Part shown: piece after piece, positions 1-11,152 of the stretch | How positions within the stretch are numbered: the first letter of the stretch is position 1 | Layout: each line of letters starts with the position of its first letter | Program-made: the position numbers and the translations under genes | Source: Plantago elongata | Lineage: Eukaryota; Streptophyta; Magnoliopsida; Lamiales; Plantaginaceae | Assembly: GCA_036897095.1 (NCBI GenBank) | Contig: JAYMSP010000251.1 | Span: 1 to 64,000 of the forward strand | Length of the DNA stretch: 64,000 bases | Direction: 5' to 3' | The notes under the pieces: generated by a model | Told to the model about the DNA's origin: nothing | Databases searched by the model: none | The model's input: only the letters and a program-made list of their open reading frames with translations

Positions 1-900
1 TCTCATTTTAATAAATAAAAATATTATTCCATATACAAATACTACCAAACAACTTATTACATAATTAAATTAATCATATAATTCTAACAATCTTAAATAT
101 CCATAATTAACCAATCTAATAATCATACATATTTTATTAAATTCCAATACCAATCACATCATATTTATATCAATCATTTATCTTTTACATAACCTATATA
201 ACAAACTTACAATACCTTAAATTACAATTCTATACTAAACACTAATTTTAACGATCATACTACAATTTATTACTATTCATACATTTAAACGGATACAAAT
301 TCAATTCTATATTAAACATTCAATTGATTACATAACCATTTCATCCTCCTACTACTAGAATCCAGATGAACCTGGGTACTCACCATCAACACTTTATACT
401 GCTGCAATCAGCATGCCACTGATTTGCTACAAACAGGCTGGAGATTTTGTAGTTTAGTGACTCATTATGAGTAGATGGATTCCTACCAACACTATACTAC
501 GATTAGATCAGGAGTTCTATTTAGTCATTTTATTTTAAATTTAAAATAAAAAATAAATAAAATAATAAAATTATTACATTGTCAAATTACCTAAAAGTAC
601 TTCTTATAAGAGTCTTAAAATTTTATCCTCAAAATACATATTAACTCATTTCTTATCTCATAATTATCCTTCTTATACATTGTATAAAATTGTAGGATCT
701 CATATCTATACATAAAAGTACCAAATTGATATATGGGACCACATAATTTATTCTTCATTAAATTATATTAGCTCTCTATTTTTTAGCAATATTTTAGGGA
801 GTCCTTAGGATTAAAGTTTTGTGGGTCATAGCACTTTAGAATTCTTAAGATTTTGACATTTTAGCCCTTTATTACTTGTTTACCTCAAGTTTGAGTATGG
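1..900. other. AT-rich non-coding stretch
   Basis: No reading frame with recognisable protein similarity is visible on either strand. The stretch is strongly AT-rich. It contains partly mirrored short motifs around 600-860 (gagtctta / agtccttaggatt) that may be decayed MITE ends. Nothing else can be supported. Confidence 0.6.
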
Positions 901-1155
901 GCAATTTTTTGAGTGTCCTACAAAAAGTGATTTAAAAGGAGAAATTATTTCATGGACTATATCTACAAGTAAGTTGTAGACCTTGTGGTTGAAAATAAAC
1001 CACATTCATTGGGAAATGTGATTAGATGAATTAAAAATAATTATCCAATTCATGTGGATTGTTTTCAACCACATGGTATATGAACTTGCTTATAGACCAG
1101 GTCTATTATAGAATATTTTTTCTCGAAAATTACTATAGCACACTCTCAAATTTGT
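901..1155. repeat. Foldback (MITE-like) inverted repeat
   Basis: The left half (gagtgtcctac at about 911, gtggttgaaaataaaccaca at about 984) is mirrored by the right half (tgtggattgttttcaacca at about 1053, tagcacactctc at about 1135). The whole block can fold into one imperfect hairpin with a short AT-rich loop. It has no coding capacity. A non-autonomous DNA transposon is the simplest reading; no clear target duplication was found, so the family is open. Confidence 0.5.
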
Positions 1156-1428
1156 AATTCTGTAAAACTCTCCCTTCATTTGAGCACTTCCTAAAAATTT
1201 TAAAGGAGTAATTAATGAGACCTAACAAACTTTTCATGTAAATTTTATTGAAAATAGGTCTCCTATAATTATAAAAAAAAAGTGAAATATCTTTAAAAAT
1301 AACATAAAAGATCATTTTAGAGTAAATATATAAAATTTCTACAACTAATGTTGTTACCGGTCCAACATTCATTGAGAGACTGTAAAGATATAGTTAGGCT
1401 TAAAGAATGCTTATTTGATAGATGGTGT

Positions 1429-2830
1429 GTAAGGCCCCGGTCTAGTCCGGACATCAAGGATTGTGTCGAACTCCCAAATACGCATTTATATCAAAACGTA
1501 TAATCATTACACGCCCAACTATAATTTTACAAGTCAAAAGTCATTTCCTACGTCTAGTACAGTAGCATCCGAATAAGTAACAATGTGCAGCGTCAGTCTG
1601 TCTACCCCGATCTCACTTCGTGCTCTTTACCTGGGAAATCAGTATTAGGACAAGGGGAGTGTCAGTCATATAGACTCAGTGAGGATAATCAGGCATGCAT
1701 GAAGATGAGTATGAATGCAACAATATAGCAAACCAACACAACACGCTAATCAGACAGTTTTAAACAGTGGGGAAACCGGTATCAGTCAGTCAGGATCATA
1801 GCACGTGAAAGGCGCCAGATTTACAGTACTAAACAGTAACTGTCTTGGGCTAGACCGAACTGATCATGTATCGTTCTCAACAGTAGCGGCGTGACCGCGA
1901 GTGAGAATTGCTTTTATGACGGTCACGACCCATCACAACTCATAAATCCAGACCGTTTGAATGACTGTACAACTAGTGGTGCCTGAAAAGATAGCGCTGC
2001 AGGCCGCTTTATAACAGTATGTCGAACAAGTCGACCAGGACGGTTTCCCAAATTTTTTCCAAAAACAGTGTGTGGTTGCTTTGAAAAAATCAGTTTTCGT
2101 GCAATGCAGTTCATGAGGATCAACATGACATAATCAGGATGAAATATCAGTAGATAACGAGAATAATATGATATCAGGTCAATACAAGTCAGGTATCTCT
2201 AAATACCAGTCATCGGGAGTTATACAGTCAGTAGTCGGTCGTTCGTCGTCGGGTAGCCGGAGTCAGAGTTAGGCAAGCAGATGCATAAACAGGAACATGT
2301 GATGGAATTTAAAGAATGAATAGTAACAACTTTCCCAGGTGCTGGAATTTGTTCATTCGCTGAACGGATTTAACCTTTTGTTCAAAGGATGTGTCTGAAC
2401 AGAAAAACTCGAAAGTTGTGTTTATTTGAATTTTTGTCTCTGCAGAGACCTGTTCGCAAAAGACCGCATCTGTTCAGATTGCAACTCTTCCTAATTATAA
2501 ATAGGATCCCCTAGAATCAAATTCAACACACGAAATCCAATTACTTCTTCTTTCTCCCTTTCTCTTTATAGCCTGAAGAATAATTTGTTTTAGTAGTTCA
2601 CAGAGTTACTGTTCGAGTGCTTGAACACTAACTCAAATACTGGTGTTCTATTTTGAAAGACTATTTGCTAAGTAAACCGTGAGCATCAGAGCGGGACAAA
2701 TACAGTCTTAAGAAATTGAACTAACTACTATTAACCGAATTACAAGTTCAATACAAAATCCAAAACAATAAATTCTAATTTCGCATTAATCACCTTGCTA
2801 ACCGTCTTGCTTTCTTACCTCATCTCATCT
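1429..2830. repeat. LTR-like non-coding fossil(s)
   Basis: The stretch starts with gtaaggccccgg, a terminus style common at plant Ty3/gypsy LTR ends. It continues as higher-GC, non-coding sequence unlike the AT-rich flanks. From about 2290 to 2720 there is promoter-like sequence (ataaatagg at about 2500) and text resembling the transcribed part of a copia-type LTR. No internal coding region adjoins. I treat it as one or two old, incomplete LTR pieces; family and boundaries are uncertain. Confidence 0.3.
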
Positions 2831-4250
2831 CCAGTTAATTCCAATTAACACTCATTCACACTCATCCCGTTCACAGAACCCCTACTTCCCGCTCTAGAGT
2901 ATATTTACTTATCGAAACAAAAAACTTGCTCCAGCGATTGTTCTCAGTTCGGGAAACATAATCTTTCTACCAAGAACAACGACTCGATTATGAGTTTGTA
3001 TGCCGATTAGAGATGAATACGTTCTAATTGGCATAAAATTTTGAATAATGTTTCCCTCTACTTGTCTATCGGGTTTTGTTATAAATCATTTTATTTTTCG
3101 TAATTAGTAAATCTTTTTAATAAATAAAAGTCAAAATTAATGTTATTTTCATAAGTTGCAAAGCGAATTTGATACTTTTTAGAATCACTAAATTAGGCGT
3201 TAAGGTAATTTAATCTTATAAATTATTGTTTTTGTTGTTGTATTGATAATATAGATTTCACTATAATATCTCAAACTATGTAAATTGGGATAATGAATAA
3301 TTCCCAATATAACAACTCGCTCTTCAATTCAAATTTTATGTGCCCTATCATGTTCCACTCTCGGTATGTTCCTAGCAATAGAATGGTGCCATGGTAATTT
3401 GACCATTTACCATATATAGCTGATTTGTTTTGCAAATTCTATAACGCATCACAAGAAGCTCATTCTGTGAATTTGTTTAACTTCCATTTGTTTAATTTCA
3501 TTTGCATGATTGTATTAACAATATTACTTTAGTGAAAGAAAAAGTAGTTTCTTGTGGATTATAAACTATTTAAGAATTTATAGTGACCATGAGAAACATA
3601 TCCCTTATGATATAATTGGAATTAAGGTATGTTGGATTATTACTTTGTTACCGTGATTTACCTTCAGTCGCAATTTCCGTCGCGATTTCAACTTTTTCTT
3701 TTCTCGGCCACTCATCTCCTTTCTTTCCCCTTGTTTGATACTACTGATTAACGTATGGGTTAAGGCGTGGATTATGTTCACTCCAATATAAATTATGTGT
3801 CAAATTGATGATACCCATAATTTCACAAATTCTTATAAAAGACGGTTTCTATATAAATTATCTAAAGACGAGCAAGTCATTTAAAAGTCGGTGTCTAAAT
3901 AATTCATTTAAAGACGGATCTAATTCTTAACAAAATTTTATCGATCTTGTTAATCAAACACATATGATCTAAACAATAGAACATTTTCATATTACAATAA
4001 AGTTTATTTCATTAATAATATATATATTTTAATTTATAATCTGTATGGTTTTATTTGTAATGAGCAGTCTATATGGAGACCGTCATTATGATACTTTTTG
4101 ATCATTGAAAAAGTCCCCAATGCAAGTGATTCAATTAAAAAATGATATGTGTACTACTTGAATGTGTTGTTGTAAATGAAAGATATACGAGCAGTTTGGT
4201 TTAGTATTGGAATTGAAACACCTTAATTTTAAATTTTTGTGCAGTTTTTA
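2831..4250. other. Non-coding stretch, nothing recognised
   Basis: AT-rich sequence with no supported exon, RNA or bounded repeat. Confidence 0.5.
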
Positions 4251-4254
4251 TCTA

Positions 4255-5165
4255 ACAAAGATACAATTGAAATTGAGTTTCTTTAATGCAATTCTAACCC
4301 AACCACTCTAATATAATCTGATTGTATTCTTAAGTAAAACATATACAATGTTGATTGTATATATAAGAAGAAAATACATAATAAATTATCAAAATATTCC
4401 ATAAACTTGAATGACAAATTTCATTTAACAAGTGTCTAGCTAGGTATTGGCTACTTATTCTCCCTAATACATAATCTGGGGAACTTTATAAAAATATATT
4501 GTATATTGAGACATGTCCATCTTCTTATATATTGCATAGTGACTATGTATTTTTTATACCTTATAATATATGTTCGTTTAGAAGATATGCTCCAGTAAAT
4601 TTTTTACTCCGATTTTGTGATTAATTACACACGCATGGGATATCTCACGCGTTCGACACAATGAAATTATATTTTTTTGAATTTCTCTTTCTTTTTTTTT
4701 ATTTTTCTTTCAAAATAATTTTCGAGATTGAATCAACATATGACATGTGTCAAACACTTGAGATACTTTCGACGCTTGAGGCACTTCCGAACGTGTGAAT
4801 TATCGGCACCTGTAATAAATCACCAAGTCGGAGCAAAAAACTGATCGGGATATATTTTCTGGACAAGTAATCATTGTGAGATATATAAAAAGTATAGTCA
4901 TTATGAAATATGTAAAATGGATGTGTCTCATTCTACGATGTATTTAAAATTATTTTTCCGGGTTATGTATTAGGGAGAATAACTAGCCAACACCTAACTA
5001 AACACTTTTGTTAAAAGAAAGTAGCCATTCAAGTTTATGGTATATTTTCTTCTTATATATACAAGCGACATTGTATATATTTACTTAAGAATACAACAGA
5101 TTATATTGGCCTGGTTGGGTTAGAATTGAAATTAAGAAAACTCAATTTCAGTTGTACTTTTGTAA
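4255..5165. mobile_element. Almost fully palindromic element of about 0.9 kb
   Basis: The left arm from about 4255 and the right arm ending about 5165 are imperfect reverse complements over roughly 390 bp each. Matching landmarks are caattgaaattgag against ctcaatttcagttg, cttaagtaaa against tttacttaag, ttctccctaatacataa against ttatgtattagggagaa, and tgactat against atagtca. The loop is a short T-rich segment around 4670-4740. There is no reading frame. Such long arms fit a foldback element or a long-TIR MULE derivative. The arms differ at many sites, so the insertion is not young. Confidence 0.7.
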
Positions 5166-5239
5166 GGCTTTAGATTATATTGGCTAGTTACTCTCACCAA
5201 ACTATGATTATGAATCAGATTGTGGCTCTGTTTATCAAA

Positions 5240-5440
5240 ATTAACTGAAAATGTAGTTGATAGCTAAAAAGGTAGCTGGTAGCTTGTTAGGTAGCTTTTT
5301 TTTTCAACAAGCTAACTTGGTTAACTTCTCAAATCAGCTAACTTTTCAATTAACTTGTTTGAAAAATTGCGAGTTAACGTAATGAGCTTTTTATTAAAAA
5401 AGTTCATGGAACTAAAAAATTAGCTGAAAAGGTAGTGAAC
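5240..5440. repeat. Dispersed MITE family, copy 1
   Basis: The segment carries repeated tagctg / cagcta words in mirrored orientation and begins with a ctctgttta motif. Related copies lie at about 53725-53950 and 59220-59410, with the same order of landmarks (start motif, ctgaaaa, tagctggtagct, poly-T, agctaact, attaaaaag). It is non-coding and non-autonomous. The superfamily is not determined. Confidence 0.5.
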
Positions 5441-5526
5441 CTCCACACTGGAATAGTGGGTATCACACTGGGCCAATTAGCTACAATAATGTACTGTTAT
5501 CTATCACCCGAGAGTCATGATACACG

Positions 5527-5667
5527 AGCCCAGTACACTAAATCACGACCATGTCGTCCTATTCGTAATAGCTAGCCCACTTAGCCCAAATTGCAATGGC
5601 TAACCCATGTAATGAAAGCCCAGTCCAAAACCCTAAACCCTAGCATCCTAATCTCAGCTATTTAAGT
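5527..5667 (+). promoter_or_regulatory. Site II plus telo-box promoter of the snoRNA cluster
   Basis: AGCCCA occurs at 5527-5532, 5574-5579, 5583-5588 and 5617-5622. A telo-box (two AAACCCT units) lies at 5627-5643, and a TATA-like tatttaa at about 5659-5665. In plants the combination of site II elements (TCP targets) and a telo-box is characteristic of ribosomal-protein and snoRNA genes. That RNA features and no protein exon follow directly supports a snoRNA transcription unit. Confidence 0.6.
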
Positions 5668-5766
5668 CAATCTCAGACAATTCTCTCTATCATCAACCAT
5701 CTCTCTAATATCACCGTTGATGGAATCTCAATTTTACTTTCTGCATTTGATTTAATCAATTTTCTT

Positions 5767-5821
5767 ATGATGATCATGTCGTTTCTGTTGCCTCAATGAA
5801 GTCCTACGTTTGATTCACTGA
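5767..5821 (+). ncRNA. Possible box C/D snoRNA
   Basis: A perfect box C (ATGATGA) at 5767-5773 is followed 44 nt later by CTGA at 5818-5821. The interval length is acceptable, but I see no good terminal stem and could not match the guide next to box D to rRNA from memory. It is kept because of its position directly after the site II/telo-box promoter and ahead of a stronger snoRNA candidate. Confidence 0.3.
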
Positions 5822-5854
5822 TTTAGGATTTCTGGATTTATCATAAATTCAGAG

Positions 5855-5941
5855 GCAGAGATTTACGGCAGGTAGTTGAGTCACTTCGCTTCAGTTAAAC
5901 AAGCGCAGCGAATATTACTCTTGCTAAATTCATCGCTCTGC
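5855..5941 (+). ncRNA. Stable hairpin, possible structured RNA
   Basis: Nested complementary blocks form one long stem: gcagag (5855-5860) with ctctgc (5936-5941), attta with taaat (5925-5929), gca with tgc (5922-5924), gagt (5878-5881) with actc (5917-5920), and cgctt (5887-5891) with aagcg (5901-5905). The 5' side is contiguous at the base and the 3' side has a bulge. It could be an H/ACA-type arm or a processing hairpin between snoRNAs; no ACA box was identified. Confidence 0.35.
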
Positions 5942-5985
5942 TTATGATGATTTGTTTTTTCGACTCTGTTTTTTTTTGTTTGGTT

Positions 5986-6058
5986 TTCCTATGATGCTTA
6001 AAATCTTTGAGACCTGATTGTCAAATTTGATGACAACTATAAGCATGGATTCTGAGGA
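5986..6058 (+). ncRNA. Box C/D snoRNA guiding 18S rRNA near C38
   Basis: The order C (ATGATGC, 5991-5997), D' (CTGA, 6014-6017), C' (TTTGATGA, 6026-6033), D (CTGA, 6052-6055) is as expected, with a short flanking stem (tcc / gga). The nucleotides just before D' (aatctttgagac, 6002-6013) are perfectly antisense for 12 nt to GTCTCAAAGATT, a conserved segment near the 5' end of plant 18S rRNA. By the D+5 rule the target is the second C of GTCTC, about C38 in the usual plant numbering. I recall a plant C38 guide (snoR66), but the name is not certain. The last base of box C departs from consensus. Confidence 0.6.
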
Positions 6059-6106
6059 TAACATTTTCGATTAATTGTGTCTTTTATACAGTTATGATTA
6101 TAGTTG

Positions 6107-6198
6107 GAAATGAAATGATGATTGCACTGGGCTCTGAGCGGGTTTTTAATCTGCTTTTTGATGGATAATGCAGTCTAGAAAGCTATGTCTGATCTTTC
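6107..6198 (+). ncRNA. Probable box C/D snoRNA, target unknown
   Basis: Boxes appear in order: C ATGATGA at 6115-6121, D' CTGA at 6134-6137, C' TTGATGG at 6158-6164, D CTGA at 6189-6192. A weak terminal stem with one bulge can form between about 6107-6113 and 6193-6199. The guides before D' (gcactgggct) and before D (agctatgt) were not matched to rRNA or snRNA from memory. Its place 50 nt after the 18S-guide candidate fits a polycistronic snoRNA gene. Confidence 0.45.
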
Positions 6199-6199
6199 T

Positions 6200-8068
6200 T
6201 GTTTCTTTAAATGTTTTTTAAGGTCTGTTAAAAAGTTTTAATTTGTTGGATGTGATGAATATTTCCCCAGATGAATCGAAGCTGAAATTACTGAGCTATT
6301 TTTGAGTTTTTCACCCTCTGTGGTGAAAATCCAAGCCAGATATTCTGATCCATCTACATTTTATGTCCCATTTTTACTTTTCTACTTTCTGTATTATGTT
6401 TGTTTTTCATTCTCTGTTTTGTTATTACTGAAATCCATTCTCTACTTCACTCTTGCCCCAGTACAGCAAATAAAAGGAACCGAAATTTGTCAAAAAAGGA
6501 TCTAATCTAAATAGCCGAATTTTGTTAAAGAGGATCTATTCTAAATAAACAACACTTTCCTTTTCTGAAGATTAGAACTTGAGACTAAGATAGACACCAT
6601 TTTTAAAGAATGGTTATATATGAAGAAGGGTTCAATTCTAGACATAAACTTCCAGACTCTGAAAGATGGTATTTATATAAGTTTTAATGAAAAAATGTTA
6701 ATATAATAATTATTTATGATGAAGAATTGAATTCTGGACATAAACTGGATGATCATGAATGGTAGAATTTAATTTTTAATGAAGAAATGTATAATTTGAT
6801 ACTAAGATTTAAGGGTATTTTTTATTTAAGGATAAGAAAATGGTCGGGACAGATAAAACTAAAATATGATAAGATGGAAGAATTTGAAACGAATTAAAGA
6901 GGGAAAACTGAATTAACTCTCCCATGGAAAACTCCACCTGGAAGAATGGATGAAATGTTGGTATATTTTAATGTTTTAAAAATATTTTACTATATAAATT
7001 ACTTTTTTATCGACTTAACGAATATAATTTGATTTGGTAGGATTTCACGTTTTACACTATAACAATTAAACCTTTTTAAGTAAATTGCTTTGTTAAATTT
7101 TTGGCAAATAGTGAACTGATTAGTTTGTTACTAGTTATTGATTTGTTCTTTTAACGTTACTAGCTAAACTAGTATAAATACATGTATGTATTGATATTGA
7201 GGAGAGACCCTTTACTACTTTTACAAAACATAATCAAAGAAATTTGAACATGGCTACAGATAGTAATGTCATATTGTATTAACAATAGTATACTTATATT
7301 AACCATTAGATTAAATTTTAATTTAATCTCAACCGTTGATTAATTATTAATGTAATGGGGTGTCGCACGTATAATAGCGTCGCACTACGTCGTAATATAA
7401 TAAAATATGTCATAAGGTTAAATTGACACCCTTTTATATTTTAAATTTAACAAATATACCCATAAATAATATCAAATCAACCCCATCATCAAATAATTTA
7501 CAAATACACCAATTTTAAATTGCATAAAAAAAAGTTAATTTTTTTTTATTTGAAATGAGCTCCGGCTCCGGTCAGCAGCCGCCATGGCATGGTAGCCATG
7601 GAAGCTCAAAATGGTTACAATGGAAGCAACTTCGAGCTTCCATGTCATTGAAGATGGGAAGTGACGATCATGGTGATGTTATTGTATGAATTGGTTCACC
7701 GGAGCTTCGGTAACTGGTGGTGGTTTGAGGTTAAAATATAATGAGATTTTTAGAAGGGGTGATTTTTGTAATTGTTTAAATTTCTATTTATAAACTTGTT
7801 AACAAATTAATTAAAATGCTTAAATATTAAAACTTGTTCAATTTTAAATGGTGTACTAACAATAGTATATTGCGACATAGTATTGAAATTAGAGGATAGT
7901 GCATTTGATCTTGTGAGAGTATTCGAGCAGTAGGTAAATAACTCTTTCGGATAGTGCTTTACACGACTTGCACTATTTATTTTCTCTAACACTTATTTGC
8001 ATCTTCCAAAATTTTCAACATTAAAAAAGTTCACTTTGTACATCTTGTCTAGTAGCATTGTGAAACTG
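6200..8068. other. Non-coding stretch with small inverted repeats
   Basis: No exon is supported. Visible structures are tttttcacc / ggtgaaaa around 6308-6330, a mirrored agattaaatt / aatttaatct around 7310-7331, and a perfect 11-bp inverted repeat catggaagctc / gagcttccatg at about 7597-7642. The rest is AT-rich. Confidence 0.5.
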
Positions 8069-8821
8069 TAAAGCCCCGAAAATTTGAAATAATCTTTAAA
8101 ACAATAGAGGCGTTAAAATCGATAACAATAAGATATTCTCAAGACTTTGAGAGAAAACAATACTAACTTAAAATTTGAAATAATCTTTAAAACAATAGAG
8201 GCATGAAAATCGATAACAGTAAAACATTCTCAAGACTTTAGAAAAAATAATACAACAGTTGACTTGCGAAACAGACTATTTTCAAAAAACAGCGAAATAA
8301 AAACCAGTTCTGACAAGCATTACTTTTACAAGCAGCAGAATACAAGGTATTAAAAAAAATCCATTTAACCCAAAATTACTCAAGTTGCTGAACGTCTACC
8401 TGACTCGGTCCTCTACTAAACTCCGGAATCTACAAGAAAGGTTTAGCAAGTAAGTATGTGACAGTGACAATTAACATATCAATAAGAAATTCATAACAGA
8501 GTCAAATATACAATCATATCATATAACAATTCAATTAAAACATTTTAATCAGTCATTTGTTGGTGCAGTCAACCCTATAACTCCATTCCAAGCCCTTATC
8601 GCCAGACAGAGAATGACTCTAACGACAGACAAACGTTACCCTGCCATGGTACTGGGATGAAACACTAAGACTCCCAAGACCTCGACGGCTTCTGCCTCGC
8701 GCCTTGGAATAGTAAGCAGAGGAACCTAATGAATAAACTCGGCAGACACAACTGTCTAAGCTATCAACTCGGAAACCTCCACCACAATTGTGCATAGCTC
8801 GTTCGTTCGTTTGTTCAGTCA

Positions 8822-8850
8822 ATCAGTCCAATCAATCAATCAATCAATCA
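8822..8850. repeat. (CAAT)n microsatellite
   Basis: About six tandem caat units followed by an AT dinucleotide run. Confidence 0.8.
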
Positions 8851-9443
8851 ATAATATATATAGATATATATGTCGAATCAATCTTTCGTGCAGAAATCAA
8901 GTTTCAGTTGACGCATGTATGTAGCTTCAATGGAATTTTTAAAAGAGTATGAGTTGTAGACTACTTTGATGCAAAATGTATATATACAGGCAAGTACTTT
9001 CAGGTTTTCGAAAAAAGTTTTAAGAACACTCACCTTCAATAGCTTCTTGCAATTCACAAGAGTATGGAGTAGGTACCGACTAGTAATCTAACACTATAAG
9101 AACTACCCTTAAACCCCCTCAAACAAGTATATACAGACGGTTACACCTAAGCATATAGTTTCATATAAAAACTAATAAGTTACCTAATCACAAGAATCCG
9201 AACGATCAAAATAATCAAATCAATTGGAGCAATTAAGCACAATTGCAAGTCGAATAGGCATACTCGGTTTAGCTAGTAAGTTACTCCAAAGAACCACCAT
9301 AATTCTAATATTTTAGTAGAGAGAATTGGACAATTAATCTGAAAGTGAGTTTTAGTAATCAGAGTAGCAGACTGGCAAGTACCTTTAGTTAACAAAAGAA
9401 ACAATAATTAATTAAATCAAAGAGACTACACATAATCATTTAG

Positions 9444-9527
9444 GGGCTGATTGAAAATCGATTTGAATTGGGAAATGTCCATTCAAATAGCCTGATTTCC
9501 CACTTCAAATCGCTTACCAATCAGCCC
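9444..9527. mobile_element. 84-bp MITE with perfect 10-bp TIRs
   Basis: The element starts with gggctgattg and ends with caatcagccc, perfect inverted termini. TTTAG is duplicated directly outside both ends (9439-9443 and 9528-9532). The internal part is itself partly palindromic (cgatttgaa / ttcaaatcg). It is nested in the LTR-like block and is therefore younger than that block. A looser relative with gggctgattg / caatcaggtcc ends lies at 42492-42598. Confidence 0.75.
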
Positions 9528-10640
9528 TTTAGTGAAATAAGATGTCAACTTGTCAAATAAAATAAGTTTCTCCATCATAATTGGACTTATATCAATTATC
9601 AAGTAGTAACAAGTATTTGAGCTCCAACTCTGATACGTAAATAATGGAAGTCAGGACCAGGAAGAAAGTTCCAATCAATCGAAACAAACAGGTGCAGGTA
9701 TACAGCCAAACCAACTATCTCTAGTTGACAAATCAGTATTAACTTTGTTAAATACTCCAACATAAAACACAGCAAGTCGAAGAAGAAGCGAATGACAAAC
9801 AGAGCATCACGACTTACCATACACAAGTATCAATTCACAGACAGAACATATAACTCAGATTCACACTAAGGAACATCAATCGCAACCACATGCATACGGT
9901 CCACCAACGTCAACACAGGGTCCCCCAGTCGAAAGCATAAAACAAAGTGCATTCCAACCATTCGAACTGTGACAATGCTACAGAGACACGGACAGAGGAA
10001 GAAACAGATCGACTAACGAAAACAAAAAGAAACAGAGCAGACAAAAACGAATGTAGTCGAACTCGGAGAGAAGAAAACATAGTACATCAATCAATTCGAA
10101 TTCAACCAATCAATTATAAATTCGACACCAATCAAGATAGCAAAAGTACCCATCCCAGAATTCGATTACTAGAAGGAAACTTACCAAAACGGCGAATTGA
10201 AAGAGCTAGAACCTAAATGAACGAATTGAAGCATCCTACTCCCGTAATCGACCCTCCAAGCAACCCAGAAACACAGGTTAGGACGAGATTCAATAATGAG
10301 GAAGAGGAATTGGAAGAAGAGAATCAGAGATTGAGTTCGAGGTTTACCGATCCGTGAAGAACAGGAGAAAAGTGAGAGAAGCGTGATTACAAATTCTCCA
10401 TGTCGTCTTAGGTTTAGCTCGAGATCAATTTAGGTGTGGCTGGGAATGTCGTTAAGTGACGAGCAGCAATTGTGAAGAAGAAGAAGGAGGCGAGAATGAA
10501 CTGGAGCCGAATGATATGAAGGAAAAAAATTTACCCGTGGAGCGGCCATTACCCACTCAAATCAAATCGAATATTTTATACACAAAAAATTCAATTTCGA
10601 ATGAAAATCAAATTCTATATCAATCAGTCTCTAAGTTAGG

Positions 10641-11152
10641 TGGGTATAACCAGTATTATATACAATATAAACACCAAAATCATTCTGAACTTCAAATAAT
10701 TCATAAATAAATTTTATTAAATACAAATTCGACATCAGAAATTGATACTCGGTATAAAATAAAGTAGCATCAAAAATAATTTTCAATTTATTTATAAATA
10801 ATAATAGAATAACCTTGTGCATCATGATTAGTGTGTTTCCCAATATTTGGATTTTCAATCATCTAGTCTAGTAGTGCCTTCTAAATTATTCTGAGATAAG
10901 ATGGTTTATGCTTGCACAATTCTCGTTATCTCATGGTATAACAGGATGTACAATAGAAAAATGAGCAAAATTATATACCAGATGAAAAATCTGTAAATAC
11001 TCTGCCTTGCAAGAATCCAGTAAAGCCGGTCAAGAAGTTAACAAATTTCCTATCAAAAACTTTTTTACAGTACAAATCAGCCTATAGATCATGTATAACT
11101 GTTATATTCAGGAAAACATCTAACCTACCGAGCTGAGAAAGAAGCAAAAAGC
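10641..11152. other. Spacer and likely 3' flank of the minus-strand gene
   Basis: AT-rich sequence downstream of the stop codon at 11153-11155. It should contain the 3' UTR of the neighbouring gene. No separate gene is seen. Confidence 0.5.

Larger units (their letters stand above)
8069..10640 (-). repeat. Solo-LTR-like fossil, about 2.5 kb
   Basis: The left edge reads tgtaaagccccg, so the minus strand ends in cggggctttaca, a style known from plant Ty3/gypsy LTRs. Read on minus from about 10640 it looks like a long transcribed LTR with no protein: a U3-like AT-rich start, then UTR-like text. Near the left end, 8085-8160 is repeated in tandem at about 8170-8250. No gag-pol adjoins and no target duplication was found, so solo-LTR status is an inference. 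A short segment similar to its U3 end recurs near 58.45 kb. Confidence 0.35.

Noticed and set aside
6230-6300. A further C/D snoRNA around GTGATGA at 6251
   Set aside because: The interval from box C to CTGA is only about 40 nt, no terminal stem forms and no guide was matched.
9947-10216. 89-codon open frame on plus
   Set aside because: Low-complexity arginine/asparagine-rich translation inside the LTR-like block, with no similarity.
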